DNA of 64,000 nt from Chersky-806 sp036502405 (GCA_036502405.1 DASXYP010000024.1:1-64000); one strand, 5' to 3'; shown: positions 7,612 through 16,690, numbered from the stretch's first letter. A program made the numbers and translations. Notes: a model not told the origin generated them from the sequence alone.

Positions 7612-8403
7612 ATGCTCCCGGAGGCGCGAGCCCGCTTCGAGGCCCGGCTGGGCTGGACGTTTCGCGACGAGCCGGGGCTGGCCCAGGCGCTCTCCCACCG
7701 CTCGTGGTGTGCCGAGCACCCGGACGAGCCGTCCAACGAGCGGCTCGAGTTCCTCGGCGACGCGGTGCTCGGGATCATCGTGACCGACCACGTGTTCCGC
7801 ATCTACCCGTCGCTCCAGGAGGGTCAGCTCGCGAAGGTGCGGGCGTCCGTCGTGAACGCCGAGGTGCTCGCCGACGTCGCGCTCGGGATCGAGCTCGGTC
7901 CGTGCCTGCGCCTCGGCAAGGGCGAGGACGCGTCCGGAGGCCGGGCCAAGACCTCGATCCTGGCCGACGCGATGGAGGCGATCATCGCTGCGGTGTACCT
8001 GGACGGCGGGCCGGACGTCGCCCACGACGTCGTCATGGGGCTGTTCGGCGAGCGCATCGCCGAGGCCGCGAGCGGCCCGGGCGGCGACGACTACAAGACC
8101 CGGCTCCAGGAGCTCGCGGCGCAGCGCTTCGACAAGCTGCCGCGCTACCAGGTGTACGACGAAGGCCCGGACCATGCGAAGCGTTTCTTCGCGACCGTGC
8201 TGCTCGGGGGCGAGCCGCGCGGGTCGGGCGAAGGCGGGTCGAAGAAGCAGGCCGAGCAGGCGGCCGCGCGCGCGGCGTGGCGTTGGCTGAGCGCGCAGGC
8301 CGAGGGGACCACTGACGGTGATCGGGGCATCGGCGAAGGAGCGCCGCCCGGAGGCACCACGGCAGGATCAGCGATGGGGGGCACGAATGCCGGAGCTACC
8401 TGA
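7612..8403 (+). CDS. rnc: Ribonuclease III
   Basis: Double-strand RNA endonuclease for rRNA and mRNA processing. The signature 'NERLEFLGDAVLGIIV' sits near residues 43-58. A second acidic cluster 'ILADAMEAIIAAVYLDGG' (residues about 120-137) supplies the Mg-binding Asp/Glu. A dsRBD follows at about 160-228 ('DYKTRLQELAAQ...KKQAEQAAARAAW' pattern). The last ~30 residues are a Gly/Thr-rich tail beyond the normal end. Overlaps mutM by 17 bp. Confidence 0.95.
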   Translation: MLPEARARFEARLGWTFRDEPGLAQALSHRSWCAEHPDEPSNERLEFLGDAVLGIIVTDHVFRIYPSLQEGQLAKVRASVVNAEVLADVALGIELGPCLRLGKGEDASGGRAKTSILADAMEAIIAAVYLDGGPDVAHDVVMGLFGERIAEAASGPGGDDYKTRLQELAAQRFDKLPRYQVYDEGPDHAKRFFATVLLGGEPRGSGEGGSKKQAEQAAARAAWRWLSAQAEGTTDGDRGIGEGAPPGGTTAGSAMGGTNAGAT

Positions 8404-9226
8404 GGTCGAGGTGGTGCGACGCGACCTCGAGCGCGAGGTCGTCGGCAAGAAGATCAAGGCGGTCGACGTGAGCGGGATGCGCACCATCCGGCGCTACCGC
8501 CAGCGGAAGCCGTTCACGAGCGCGCTCGAGGGCCGGAAGATCACGGCGGTCTCGCGACGGGGGAAGTACCTCATCCTCAAGCTCGACGACGGGAACGCGC
8601 TGATCATCCACCTGGGGATGTCGGGGCAGCTGCTCCGGGCGAAGACGTCGCGCGAGGCGGTGGCGAAGCACACCCACGTGACGATCACGTTCACGCAGGG
8701 CGGCCAGCTGCGCTTCGTCGATCCCCGGACCTTCGGGGAGATGTTCGTCACGCCGTTCGACGGGATCGACCAGGACGTCGACGAGCTCACCCACCTCGGG
8801 ATCGACCCGCTCGAGTCGGCGATGAGCTGGGACTATTTCGGCGAGCTGCTCGCCCAGCGCCACATGAAGCTCAAGGCCGCGCTGATGGACCAGAAGTTCC
8901 TCGCCGGGATCGGCAACATCTACTCGGACGAGATCCTGCACGCCGCGGGCCTGCGGTGGGACCGCATGAGCGACGAGCTGTCCCCCGAGGAGGTCCGGCG
9001 CCTCTACCGGGCGCTGGTCGAGGTGCTCCAGGACGCGGTGAAGTACCGGGGGTCGTCGCTGGCCGACGAGCAGTACGTCGACCTGTTCGGGAACAAGGGC
9101 GAGTACCAGCTGCACCACAAGGTGTACGCCCGCGAGGGCGAGTCGTGCCTGCGCTGCCGGCACGTCATCGTCCGGGAGAAGACCGGTGGGCGCAGCACGT
9201 TCTACTGCTCCGCGTGCCAGGTCTGA
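8387..9226 (+). CDS. mutM: Formamidopyrimidine-DNA glycosylase (Fpg/MutM)
   Basis: Base-excision repair enzyme that removes oxidised purines and nicks the site. The start at 8387 is fixed by chemistry: the mature N-terminus must be Pro-Glu, and this start gives 'MPELPEVEVVRRDLE'. 279 aa. 'KYLILKLDDGNALIIHLGMSG' and 'LMDQKFLAGIGNIYSDEILH' (H2TH region) are present, and the C-terminal zinc finger is 'CLRC...CSAC'. It overlaps rnc by 17 bp. Confidence 0.96.
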   Translation: MPELPEVEVVRRDLEREVVGKKIKAVDVSGMRTIRRYRQRKPFTSALEGRKITAVSRRGKYLILKLDDGNALIIHLGMSGQLLRAKTSREAVAKHTHVTITFTQGGQLRFVDPRTFGEMFVTPFDGIDQDVDELTHLGIDPLESAMSWDYFGELLAQRHMKLKAALMDQKFLAGIGNIYSDEILHAAGLRWDRMSDELSPEEVRRLYRALVEVLQDAVKYRGSSLADEQYVDLFGNKGEYQLHHKVYAREGESCLRCRHVIVREKTGGRSTFYCSACQV

Positions 9227-9312
9227 CCAACGAGGAAACCGACCGCGAGATCCGCAGTCGCCACCCGTCCCGTCGCTACGCTCGACGGGTCTGACCAGGG
9301 AGGGTGCACCGC
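9227..9312 (+). promoter_or_regulatory. smc leader with -10 box inside a hairpin
   Basis: A perfect 7-bp inverted repeat (CCCGTCG at 9269-9275, CGACGGG at 9283-9289) encloses TACGCT (9277-9282), a good -10. AGGGAGG at 9297-9303 then lies 9 nt before GTG 9313. The dyad over the -10 could be a regulator site or coincidence. Confidence 0.35.
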
Positions 9313-12276
9313 GTGTTCCTGAAGGCGCTCACACTGCGTGGGTTCAAGTCGTTCGCCGACAAGACCGTGCTCGAGTTCGAGCCCGGCGTCATGGTCGTCG
9401 TGGGGCCGAACGGGTCGGGGAAGTCGAACCTCGTCGACGCGGTCGCCTGGGTCCTCGGCGCGCAAGGGCCACGGACGCTGCGCGGCGGCAAGATGGACGA
9501 CGTCATCTTCGCGGGCACGCCCGACCGTCCCGCGCTCGGTCGCGCCGAGGTCTCGCTGACCATCGACAACAGCTCGAACCTCCTCCCGATCGAGTTCTCC
9601 GAGGTGACGATCACGCGGACCCTGTTCCGCAACGGTGACTCCGAGTACGCGATCAACGGTGCTCCGTGCCGGCTCCTCGACATCCAGGAGCTGCTCTCGG
9701 ACACCGGCATCGGCCGCCAGCAGCACGTGATCGTCGGCCAAGGTCAGCTCGACGCAGTGCTCAACTCGCGCCCGGAGGACCGGCGCGCGGTGATCGAGGA
9801 GGCCGCCGGCGTCCTCAAGTACCGCAAGCGACGCGAGCGCGCGGAGCGCCGGCTCGAATCCACGGAAGGCAACCTCCTGCGGCTGAACGACCTGCTGCGC
9901 GAGGTGCGCCGCGGGCTCGCGCCACTGCAGAAGCAGGCGGACGCGGCGCGCCGCCACGACGGGCTCGTCGCCGAGCTGCGGGCCATCCGGCTGCACCTCG
10001 TCGGGCACGAGCTCGCGGGCCTGCAGGCGAAGACCGAGCGGCTGCGGGACCAGGCGACCGAGCTCGCACGTAGCGAGGCGGTCGTGCAGGCCCGGCTGCG
10101 CGAGCTGGACGTCGCGGTGCTGGACGCGGAGCGGGCGCTGACCGATGCGGGTCACGGTGATGTCGCCGACGCCCTGGTGCGGGTCGAGTCGATGCGTGAG
10201 CGCGCGCGGGGTCTGCAGGCGCTGCTCGCGGAGAAGCGCCGCGGGTTGGAGCGCGAGCTCGCGGCCGCTGCGGACGAAGGCGTGGTCGAGACGCTCGTCG
10301 CCGACGCGGGCGCGCTGCGCACCGAGCTCGTCGCGGTCGAAGCCGACGCGGCGCGCCTCGACGAGCGGCGACGCGAGGTCGAGCGCTCCGGCGCGTCGAT
10401 GGACGCCGACGAGCTCGGCGAGATCGAGGCCGCACTCGCCGCGGCCGAGCGGCACTGGCGCGAATGCGAGAACGACGCGGGGCGCTGGCACGCGCGGGCC
10501 GAGGCGCTCGCGCAGGCGCTGGACTCGGTGCGCGCCGAGATCGACGGGTCGGTGCTCGAGGGCGTGGACGGCATCGCGGGCAGCCTGGTCGACCATCTGG
10601 AGATCGAGGCCGGCGCGGAAGCGGCCGTGGCCGCCGCGCTCGGTGAGGCGATGCACGCGATCGTCGTCGAAGGCGACGAGTCGGCGCGCACGGCGGTCGA
10701 GCGGCTCGTGGGCGGCGACGCGCAAGCACTGCTGCTGGTCCTCGACTCGCGCGATGTGGCCGTCACCGCGGGCGCGACGCTCGCACCGACGGGCGCGCGA
10801 GCGCTCGCTGCGTGCGTGCGGGCGCGGCGCCCGGGCATGCAGGCGACCCTGGCCCGGCTCCTCGCCGGCGTGGTGCTCGCCGACGGGGACTGGCGCGCCG
10901 CGGTGGATCTCGCGATCGAGAGCCCGGACCTCACGGTGATGACGCGGTCGGGCGACCGGTTCGGCGGCCGGGGGCTGTGGCGCCTCGGCGGCGACCAGGT
11001 GTCGGGCATCACCCGCGCGGCGCTCGAGGAGGCGGAGGACCACGCCGGGCGCGCGGCCGAGGCGCGCACCGCCGCCGAGGCCGCGGTCACGACGGCCCGG
11101 ATCGCGCTGGACGAGGCGCGCGGGCGCGTGAGCGCCGCCGCGGGGGTGCGGCGGGAGATCGAGATGCGGGCCGCGACGCTGGCCGAGCGGCGCGACGTGC
11201 TGACCCGGCGGCTCGCCGGGGTCGAGGACCGGCTCGCGCGTGACCCGGAGGCGAAGGCCGCGGCGGAGCGCTACCGCAGCGCCCTGGTGGCCAAGGAGCG
11301 GTCCTACGCGGAGGTCGCGGTCCGGCTCGACGAGCAGAGCGGGCGCGTCGACGCGGTGCTCGAACGACTGCGCGAGGAGCGACGGCGCCAGGCCGAGCGG
11401 GCCAGCGCCGCGGGCGGTCAGCTCGAGGCGCTGCGGCGCGAGCGGGCCGAGCTCGAGCGCGAGCTCGCGGGCACGCGCGAGCGCCAGCAGCGGCGCGAGG
11501 TGGACGAGGCCGAGAACCGGATGCGGCTCGAAGCGGTGGTCGAGCGGATCCGGACCGACTTCGACTGCGAGCCCGCGGCCGCGCTCGACGCGCCGGCTCC
11601 GGAGCCGGTGGAGGGCACCACGCTCGCGGGACGCGCGCGCGACCTCGACCGCGAGCTGCGGCTCATGGGCCCGATCAACCCGCTCGCGCTCGAGGAATAC
11701 GACGCCCTGCTCGAGCGGCACGACTTCCTGCAGCAGCAGCTCGAGGACGTGAAGAACAGCCGCCGCGAGCTCCAGCGGGTGATCAAGGCGGTGGACAAGG
11801 AGATCGTCTCGGTGTTCGAGACGGCGTTCGCCGACGTCCAGGAGAACTTCGCCACGCTCTTCACGACCCTGTTCCCGGGTGGGTCGGGGCGGATCTTCCT
11901 CACCGATCCCGAGGACCTGTTGAACACGGGCATCGAGATGGAGGCCCGCCCGTCGGGCAAGAACACCCGTCGCCTGTCGCTGCTCTCCGGCGGCGAGCGC
12001 TCGCTGACCGCGATGGCGTTCCTCTTCGCCGTCTTCCGCGCCCGTCCCTCGCCCTTCTACCTGCTCGACGAGGTGGAGGCCGCGCTCGACGACGTGAACC
12101 TGCACCGGTTCCTCGACCTCGTGCACGAGTTCCGCACCGAGGCCCAGCTCGTGATCGTGTCGCACCAGAAGCGCACGATGGAAGCCGGTGACTGCCTCTA
12201 CGGCGTCTCGATGGCGCCGGGCGCTTCGAGCCGCGTCGTCAGTCAGAGGATGCGGGGCGAGGTCGTCCTGAATTGA
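9313..12276 (+). CDS. smc: Chromosome segregation ATPase SMC (short-armed)
   Basis: Condensin ATPase that organises the chromosome. GTG 9313 is preferred over GTG 9304 because AGGGAGG lies 9 nt upstream, giving 987 aa. The N-terminal head holds Walker A 'VVGPNGSGKSNLVDAVAW' (about residue 32) and the Q-loop region. Coils run from about 165 to 415. The hinge is about 415-555 ('GSLVDHLEIEAGAEAAVAAA' and 'GGRGLWRLGGD'), and the second coil about 556-785. The C-terminal head has 'LSLLSGGERSLTAMAFLFA' and Walker B 'FYLLDEVEAALDD'. All catalytic motifs are intact, but it is about 200 residues shorter than the usual ~1,180. The missing length is in the coiled coils. Confidence 0.95.
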   Translation: MFLKALTLRGFKSFADKTVLEFEPGVMVVVGPNGSGKSNLVDAVAWVLGAQGPRTLRGGKMDDVIFAGTPDRPALGRAEVSLTIDNSSNLLPIEFSEVTITRTLFRNGDSEYAINGAPCRLLDIQELLSDTGIGRQQHVIVGQGQLDAVLNSRPEDRRAVIEEAAGVLKYRKRRERAERRLESTEGNLLRLNDLLREVRRGLAPLQKQADAARRHDGLVAELRAIRLHLVGHELAGLQAKTERLRDQATELARSEAVVQARLRELDVAVLDAERALTDAGHGDVADALVRVESMRERARGLQALLAEKRRGLERELAAAADEGVVETLVADAGALRTELVAVEADAARLDERRREVERSGASMDADELGEIEAALAAAERHWRECENDAGRWHARAEALAQALDSVRAEIDGSVLEGVDGIAGSLVDHLEIEAGAEAAVAAALGEAMHAIVVEGDESARTAVERLVGGDAQALLLVLDSRDVAVTAGATLAPTGARALAACVRARRPGMQATLARLLAGVVLADGDWRAAVDLAIESPDLTVMTRSGDRFGGRGLWRLGGDQVSGITRAALEEAEDHAGRAAEARTAAEAAVTTARIALDEARGRVSAAAGVRREIEMRAATLAERRDVLTRRLAGVEDRLARDPEAKAAAERYRSALVAKERSYAEVAVRLDEQSGRVDAVLERLREERRRQAERASAAGGQLEALRRERAELERELAGTRERQQRREVDEAENRMRLEAVVERIRTDFDCEPAAALDAPAPEPVEGTTLAGRARDLDRELRLMGPINPLALEEYDALLERHDFLQQQLEDVKNSRRELQRVIKAVDKEIVSVFETAFADVQENFATLFTTLFPGGSGRIFLTDPEDLLNTGIEMEARPSGKNTRRLSLLSGGERSLTAMAFLFAVFRARPSPFYLLDEVEAALDDVNLHRFLDLVHEFRTEAQLVIVSHQKRTMEAGDCLYGVSMAPGASSRVVSQRMRGEVVLN

Positions 12277-13298
12277 GCTTGTTGGCTGCCACGGCGGCCG
12301 AGCAGGCGGAGAAGATCGCGGCGTGCGGGCCGCCGGGCAAGCAGGCGTGGCTCTGCTCGACCGTCTACGACCTGACGAAGTCGCAGCGCGCCGCCGAGGT
12401 TGGCGACGACCTGGCGCAGCCGCTGCGGATCCTGGTCATCGTGGTGATCGCGTACCTGCTGGTGCGCATCTCGCGGGTCCTGGTCCGGCGCGTCGTGCGC
12501 AAGATGCAGCAGGAGGGGACGGGCGAGAAGATCTCCAAGATCAAGCACCGCACCGGCCTGGCCCTGCTCGACACGTCGCCGGTGCCGAGCGTGCGGCGCG
12601 CGCTGCGCGCCGAGACCATCGGCGCGGTGCTGCGCTCGCTCATCAGCGTGTTCATCTGGGCGACCGCGTTCATCATGATCCTCGACGAGCTCGACGTGAA
12701 CCTGGCGGCGATCGGCGTCGGGGCGAGCATCATCGGCGTCGCGCTCGGCTTCGGCGCGCAGGCGCTGGTGCGGGACTTCCTGTCGGGGACGTTCATGATC
12801 ATCGAGGACCAGTACGGCGTCGGCGACGTGATCGACACCGGCGTCGCCACCGGCACCGTCGAGGGAGTGAGCCTGCGCACGACCCGGGTGCGCGACGCCG
12901 AGGGCACCGTCTGGCACGTCCCGAACGGTGAGATGAGACGGGTGGGGAACAAGAGCCAGCAGTGGTCGCGGGTCATCCTCGACGTCGCCGTGGCCTACGA
13001 CGCCGACCTCGAGCGCGCGAGCTACGTGATCCGCAGCGCGGCCGAGGCGACCGCATCGGACCCGACGCTCGGCGCGCTGATCACCGAAGCGCCGGAGGTG
13101 TGGGGCATCGAGCAGGTCGAGGCGGACCACGTGCTGATCCGGCTCGCGGTGAGGACGGTGCCACTCGAGCAGTGGAAGGTCGCGCGCGCGCTGCGGGCCC
13201 GCCTGAAGGCCGCGCTCGACGATGCCGGGATCGGCCCGGCGTCCGGGTCGGTCATCACGTACCGCGTCGAAGGCGGAGCCCCCGGGCGCGACCGTTAG
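12273..13298 (+). CDS. MscS-family mechanosensitive ion channel
   Basis: 341-aa small-conductance mechanosensitive channel. Predicted TM helices lie near residues 51-70, 118-138 and 145-170; the last is the pore-lining TM3 'GASIIGVALGFGAQALVRDF', with the Gly/Ala pattern of MscS. The beta domain follows: 'EDQYGVGDVIDTG' and 'VWHVPNGEMRRVGNKSQQ'. TTG start overlapping the smc stop (TTGA). It sits between smc and ftsY, an uncommon insertion into a conserved block. A role in osmotic downshift is inferred from the family only. Confidence 0.9.
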   Translation: MSLLAATAAEQAEKIAACGPPGKQAWLCSTVYDLTKSQRAAEVGDDLAQPLRILVIVVIAYLLVRISRVLVRRVVRKMQQEGTGEKISKIKHRTGLALLDTSPVPSVRRALRAETIGAVLRSLISVFIWATAFIMILDELDVNLAAIGVGASIIGVALGFGAQALVRDFLSGTFMIIEDQYGVGDVIDTGVATGTVEGVSLRTTRVRDAEGTVWHVPNGEMRRVGNKSQQWSRVILDVAVAYDADLERASYVIRSAAEATASDPTLGALITEAPEVWGIEQVEADHVLIRLAVRTVPLEQWKVARALRARLKAALDDAGIGPASGSVITYRVEGGAPGRDR

Positions 13299-13301
13299 CA
13301 T
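13296..13301 (+). promoter_or_regulatory. -10 box of ftsY (leaderless), made of the mscS stop codon
   Basis: TAGCAT, whose TAG is the stop codon of the mscS gene, ends 8 nt before the ftsY ATG at 13310. There is no ribosome-binding site in between. Confidence 0.4.
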
Positions 13302-13309
13302 CCCGCCCG

Positions 13310-14446
13310 ATGTCCGATCTGCTCGTTCTCCTCCTCATCCTCGTGCTCGCGGTCGTGCTGATCGCGGGTGGGCTGTTCCTGAGCCGCCGGAGCTCGCGCC
13401 CCGCCCCGCCACCTCCGCCGCCCGCCCCGCCCGACCTGGAGGCGCCACCATCCGTCGCCGCGCCCGAGGCCGAACCCTCGGTCGAGACACCCGACGCGGT
13501 GGTGGAGGCGCCCGAGCTTCCGATCACTGCTCCGGAACCACCCGCACCGGTCCGCGAACGGCCGCGCCTGCGCGACCGGCTCGGCAAGACCCGCGCCGCG
13601 TTCAGCGGTGCGCTCACGCGTCGAGGCAAGGTCGACCCCGAGACCTGGGACGAGCTGGAGGAGGCGTTGCTCCTCGCCGACGTCGGGCTCCCGACGACCC
13701 AGCGGATCCTGGAGGACGTCAAGGCGCGCGCCGCGGCCGAGAAGGCATCGGACTCCGACGCAGTCCTGGACCTGCTGAAGGACGAGCTGACGACGTTGCT
13801 CGAGCCGGGTGACCGCGGGCTCGCGGCGACCGCGGGCGAGCAGAACGTCTGGATGTTCGTCGGCGTGAACGGGGTCGGGAAGACCACGACGATCGCGAAG
13901 CTCGCGCAGCGCGAGGTCGACGACGGGCACAAGGTGGTGCTCGCCGCCGCGGACACGTTCCGCGCCGCGGCCGCGGACCAGCTCGGGCTCTGGGCCGAGC
14001 GTGCCGGGGCGGATCTGGTCCGCGGCCAGGACGGCGCCGATCCCGGCTCGGTCGTCTTCGACGCGATGAGCGCAGCGTCCACCCGCGGCGCCGACCTCGT
14101 CCTGGTCGACACCGCCGGCCGGCTGCACACCAAGGTCAACCTGATGGAAGAGCTGAAGAAGCTGCGCCGGATCGTCGACCGTACGCCCGGGGCGCTCAAG
14201 GAGGTGCTGCTCGTCGTCGACGCGACGACCGGACAGAACGGCCTGGCCCAGGCGCGCCAGTTCGCCGAGGCGGTCGAGGTGACGGGCGTCGTCCTGACCA
14301 AGCTCGACGGCACCGCGAAGGGCGGCATCGTGCTCGCGATCCAGGCCGAGATCGGGCTCCCGGTCAAGGTGGTCGGTGTCGGCGAGGGCGCGGAGGACCT
14401 GATCCCGTTCGACCCGGCCGAGTTCGTCGACGCCCTGTTCGACTGA
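13310..14446 (+). CDS. ftsY: Signal recognition particle receptor FtsY
   Basis: SRP receptor GTPase that docks ribosome-nascent chain complexes at the membrane. 378 aa. An N-terminal TM helix ('LLVLLLILVLAVVLIAGGLF', residues 4-23) anchors it, as in other actinobacteria. A Pro/Ala/Glu-rich linker follows to about residue 85, then the NG domain: G1 'GVNGVGKTTTIAKLA', 'AADTFRAAAADQL', G3 'DTAGRLH', G4 'TKLDGTAKGG'. The ATG at 13310 gives the membrane anchor. Confidence 0.95.
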   Translation: MSDLLVLLLILVLAVVLIAGGLFLSRRSSRPAPPPPPPAPPDLEAPPSVAAPEAEPSVETPDAVVEAPELPITAPEPPAPVRERPRLRDRLGKTRAAFSGALTRRGKVDPETWDELEEALLLADVGLPTTQRILEDVKARAAAEKASDSDAVLDLLKDELTTLLEPGDRGLAATAGEQNVWMFVGVNGVGKTTTIAKLAQREVDDGHKVVLAAADTFRAAAADQLGLWAERAGADLVRGQDGADPGSVVFDAMSAASTRGADLVLVDTAGRLHTKVNLMEELKKLRRIVDRTPGALKEVLLVVDATTGQNGLAQARQFAEAVEVTGVVLTKLDGTAKGGIVLAIQAEIGLPVKVVGVGEGAEDLIPFDPAEFVDALFD

Positions 14447-14481
14447 CCCTCGGGCGTACCGGGGTCCGGCACACCCGTCGG

Positions 14482-14487
14482 TACACT
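14482..14487 (+). promoter_or_regulatory. -10 box of ffh (leaderless)
   Basis: TACACT ends 7 nt before the ffh ATG at 14495; no Shine-Dalgarno in the 48-bp spacer. Confidence 0.45.
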
Positions 14488-14494
14488 CGCTCCG

Positions 14495-15841
14495 ATGTTC
14501 GACGCCCTCTCCGACCGATTCGACGGCATCTTCACGCGCCTGCGCAGCCGGGGACGGCTGAGCGAGAAGGACGTCGACGAGGTCGCCCGCGAGATCCGGC
14601 TCGCGCTGCTCGAGGCCGACGTCAACGTCAAGGTCGTCAAGCAGTTCATCGCCCGGGTCAAGGAGCGCGCGAACGGCGCGGACGTCCAGAAGAGCCTCAG
14701 CCCGGGCCAGCAGGTCATCAAGATCGTGCACGAGGAGCTCGTCAACACGCTCGGCGGGGTGACGGGCAAGCTCGAGATGAGCTCGAAGCCCCCGACCGTC
14801 GTGATGCTCGCGGGACTCCAGGGCTCCGGGAAGACGACCGCCGCAGGGAAGCTCGCGCGGATGCTCAAGAGCCAGGGGCTCGGCGTGCTGCTGGTGGCAG
14901 CGGACCTGCAGCGCCCGGCCGCGGTCGAGCAGCTGCGCGTCCTCGGGCGCCAGCTCGACCTGCCCGTCTGGTCGGCAGCCGACGACGGCCCGAAGGACCC
15001 GGTCGAGGTGGCGCGCACCTCGCTCCACGAGGCGGCGCGCCTCGGGAAGAACCTGGTGATCGTCGACACCGCCGGCCGTCTGCAGGTGGACACGGAGCTG
15101 ATGGACGAGCTCAGGCACGTGCGCGACGCGGTGAGGCCGACCGACACGTTGCTCGTCGTCGATGCGATGACCGGTCAGGAGGCCGTCAACGTCGCGACCG
15201 CGTTCGACGAGGCGGTGGGGCTCGACGGCGTCATCCTCACCAAGATCGACGGCGACGCCCGCGGGGGCGCCGCGCTGTCGGTGAAGGACGTGGTGGGAAA
15301 GCCGATCCTGTTCGTCGGCACCGGCGAGAAGCTCGACGAGTTCGAGGCGTTCCACCCCGACCGGATGGCGAGCCGGATCCTGGGCATGGGCGACGTGCTC
15401 ACCCTGATCGAGAAGGCCGAGGCGACCTTCGACCAGGACGAGGCCAAGGTCGCCGAGGAGAAGCTGCGCAAGGGGCAGTTCACGCTCGAGGACTTCCTGG
15501 ACCAGATGCGCCAGGTGCGCAAGATGGGCCCGATCGGCAACCTCATGAAGATGATGCCCGGGATGCCCAAGGAGCTGCGCAAGGCCGAGATCGACGAGGG
15601 CGAGCTGGGCCGGGTCGAGGCCATCATCTGCTCGATGACCCCGGACGAGCGCCGAGACCCTTCGGTGATCAACGGCTCGCGCCGGGTGCGGATCGCGAAG
15701 GGCAGTGGCACGACCACGCAGGAGGTCAACGCCATGCTCAAGCAGTTCAAGCAGGTCCAGCAGATGATGAAGTCGATGGCCGGCGGCAAGCGGATGCGCC
15801 TGCCACCGGGCGGCATCGAGAGCCTGCAGAACCAGCTGTAG
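14495..15841 (+). CDS. ffh: Signal recognition particle protein Ffh (SRP54)
   Basis: GTPase subunit of SRP. 448 aa with N domain (1-90), G domain ('AGLQGSGKTTAAGKLARML', 'DTAGRLQVD', 'TKIDGDARGGAALS') and a C-terminal methionine-rich M domain ('QQMMKSMAGGKRMRLPPGG', 'GNLMKMMPGMPKEL') that binds 4.5S RNA and signal peptides. Its partner FtsY lies immediately upstream, so both SRP GTPases are adjacent. Confidence 0.97.
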   Translation: MFDALSDRFDGIFTRLRSRGRLSEKDVDEVAREIRLALLEADVNVKVVKQFIARVKERANGADVQKSLSPGQQVIKIVHEELVNTLGGVTGKLEMSSKPPTVVMLAGLQGSGKTTAAGKLARMLKSQGLGVLLVAADLQRPAAVEQLRVLGRQLDLPVWSAADDGPKDPVEVARTSLHEAARLGKNLVIVDTAGRLQVDTELMDELRHVRDAVRPTDTLLVVDAMTGQEAVNVATAFDEAVGLDGVILTKIDGDARGGAALSVKDVVGKPILFVGTGEKLDEFEAFHPDRMASRILGMGDVLTLIEKAEATFDQDEAKVAEEKLRKGQFTLEDFLDQMRQVRKMGPIGNLMKMMPGMPKELRKAEIDEGELGRVEAIICSMTPDERRDPSVINGSRRVRIAKGSGTTTQEVNAMLKQFKQVQQMMKSMAGGKRMRLPPGGIESLQNQL

Positions 15842-15863
15842 GCGCTCGCCGTCCCGCTCCCGC

Positions 15864-15869
15864 TACCCT
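15864..15869 (+). promoter_or_regulatory. -10 box upstream of rpsP operon
   Basis: TACCCT about 38 nt before the rpsP GTG; AGAGGAA lies 9-15 nt before the start. Would drive rpsP-khpA-rimM-trmD. Confidence 0.35.
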
Positions 15870-15907
15870 GGAGCGCTCCCCAGAGAACCCCGAGAGGAAC
15901 TTCACCG

Positions 15908-16378
15908 GTGTCCGTCAAGATCCGCCTCATGCGCATGGGCAAGACCAAGCAGCCCACGTATCGCGTCGTCGTCGCCGACGGCCGCTCGCCCCGAGATGGG
16001 CGCTACATCGAGATCCTCGGCCAGTACCGGCCCCGCGAGGAGCCGTCGTACTTCGGCGTCGACGACGAGAAGATCCTCGGCTGGCTGCGCCAGGGCGCCC
16101 AGCCGACCGACCAGGTGCACAAGCTGCTTGTCGGCGCGGGCATCTGGGAGCGCTACGAGACCGACCGGAAGGCGCAGTCCCGCGCCGTGCGCACCGCGGC
16201 CGCGAAGGCCAAGGGTGCGGCGGCCGCACGCTCCGAGCGCGAGGCGACCGCGAAGGCGCAAGCCGCGGCGGAGGCCAAGGCCGCGGCTGACGCGGCGGCC
16301 GCCGAGGCTGCTGCTGCGGCCGCGGCCGAAGCGAGCGCGCCCGACGAGGCCGAGACCACCGACGGGGCGTCCGAGTGA
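15908..16378 (+). CDS. rpsP: 30S ribosomal protein S16 with Ala-rich tail
   Basis: 'MSVKIRLMRMGKTKQPTYRV' and 'GRYIEILGQYRP' identify S16. The S16 fold ends near residue 85; the remaining ~70 residues are an A/E/K-rich helix-forming tail ('AAAEAAAAAAAEASAPDEAE'), so the protein is 156 aa against the usual 80-100. It overlaps khpA by GTGA. Confidence 0.95.
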   Translation: MSVKIRLMRMGKTKQPTYRVVVADGRSPRDGRYIEILGQYRPREEPSYFGVDDEKILGWLRQGAQPTDQVHKLLVGAGIWERYETDRKAQSRAVRTAAAKAKGAAAARSEREATAKAQAAAEAKAAADAAAAEAAAAAAAEASAPDEAETTDGASE

Positions 16379-16683
16379 GCGACGACGCGTTGGAAGACGA
16401 CTTCGACGACGACGAGGTCGCGGGTGAGGGCAACCGTGCCGTCGGTGTCCACGCCAAGGCGGTGGTCGAGCACGTGACCCGTGCGATTGCCGACGAGCCC
16501 GACGCGGTCGAGGTCGAGCTGGTCGAGCGGCGCGACGAGGTGGCGCTGCTCGTGCACGCGGACCCGAGCGACATGGGTCGGCTCATCGGCAAGCGTGGCC
16601 GGGTGATCCAGGCGCTGCGCCAGGTGACCCGCGCCGCCGGTGCCGCCGAGGGGATCAAGGTCTCCGTCGACGTCATCGAGTAG
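16375..16683 (+). CDS. khpA: KH-domain RNA-binding protein KhpA
   Basis: 102 aa: an acidic ~20-residue N-terminus, then a single KH domain with the GxxG loop 'MGRLIGKRGRVIQALRQV'. KhpA (YlqC) binds RNA with KhpB and is nearly always between rpsP and rimM. The gene is translationally coupled to rpsP (GTGA overlap). Confidence 0.93.
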   Translation: MSDDALEDDFDDDEVAGEGNRAVGVHAKAVVEHVTRAIADEPDAVEVELVERRDEVALLVHADPSDMGRLIGKRGRVIQALRQVTRAAGAAEGIKVSVDVIE

Positions 16684-16690
16684 CGATCGC

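Noticed and set aside
8318..8386. 23-residue N-terminal extension of MutM
   Set aside because: The enzyme needs Pro as first mature residue, so ATG 8387 is correct.
9202..12165. 987-codon minus-strand frame opposite smc
   Set aside because: Low-complexity R/H/E-rich translation without motifs; SMC is intact on the other strand.
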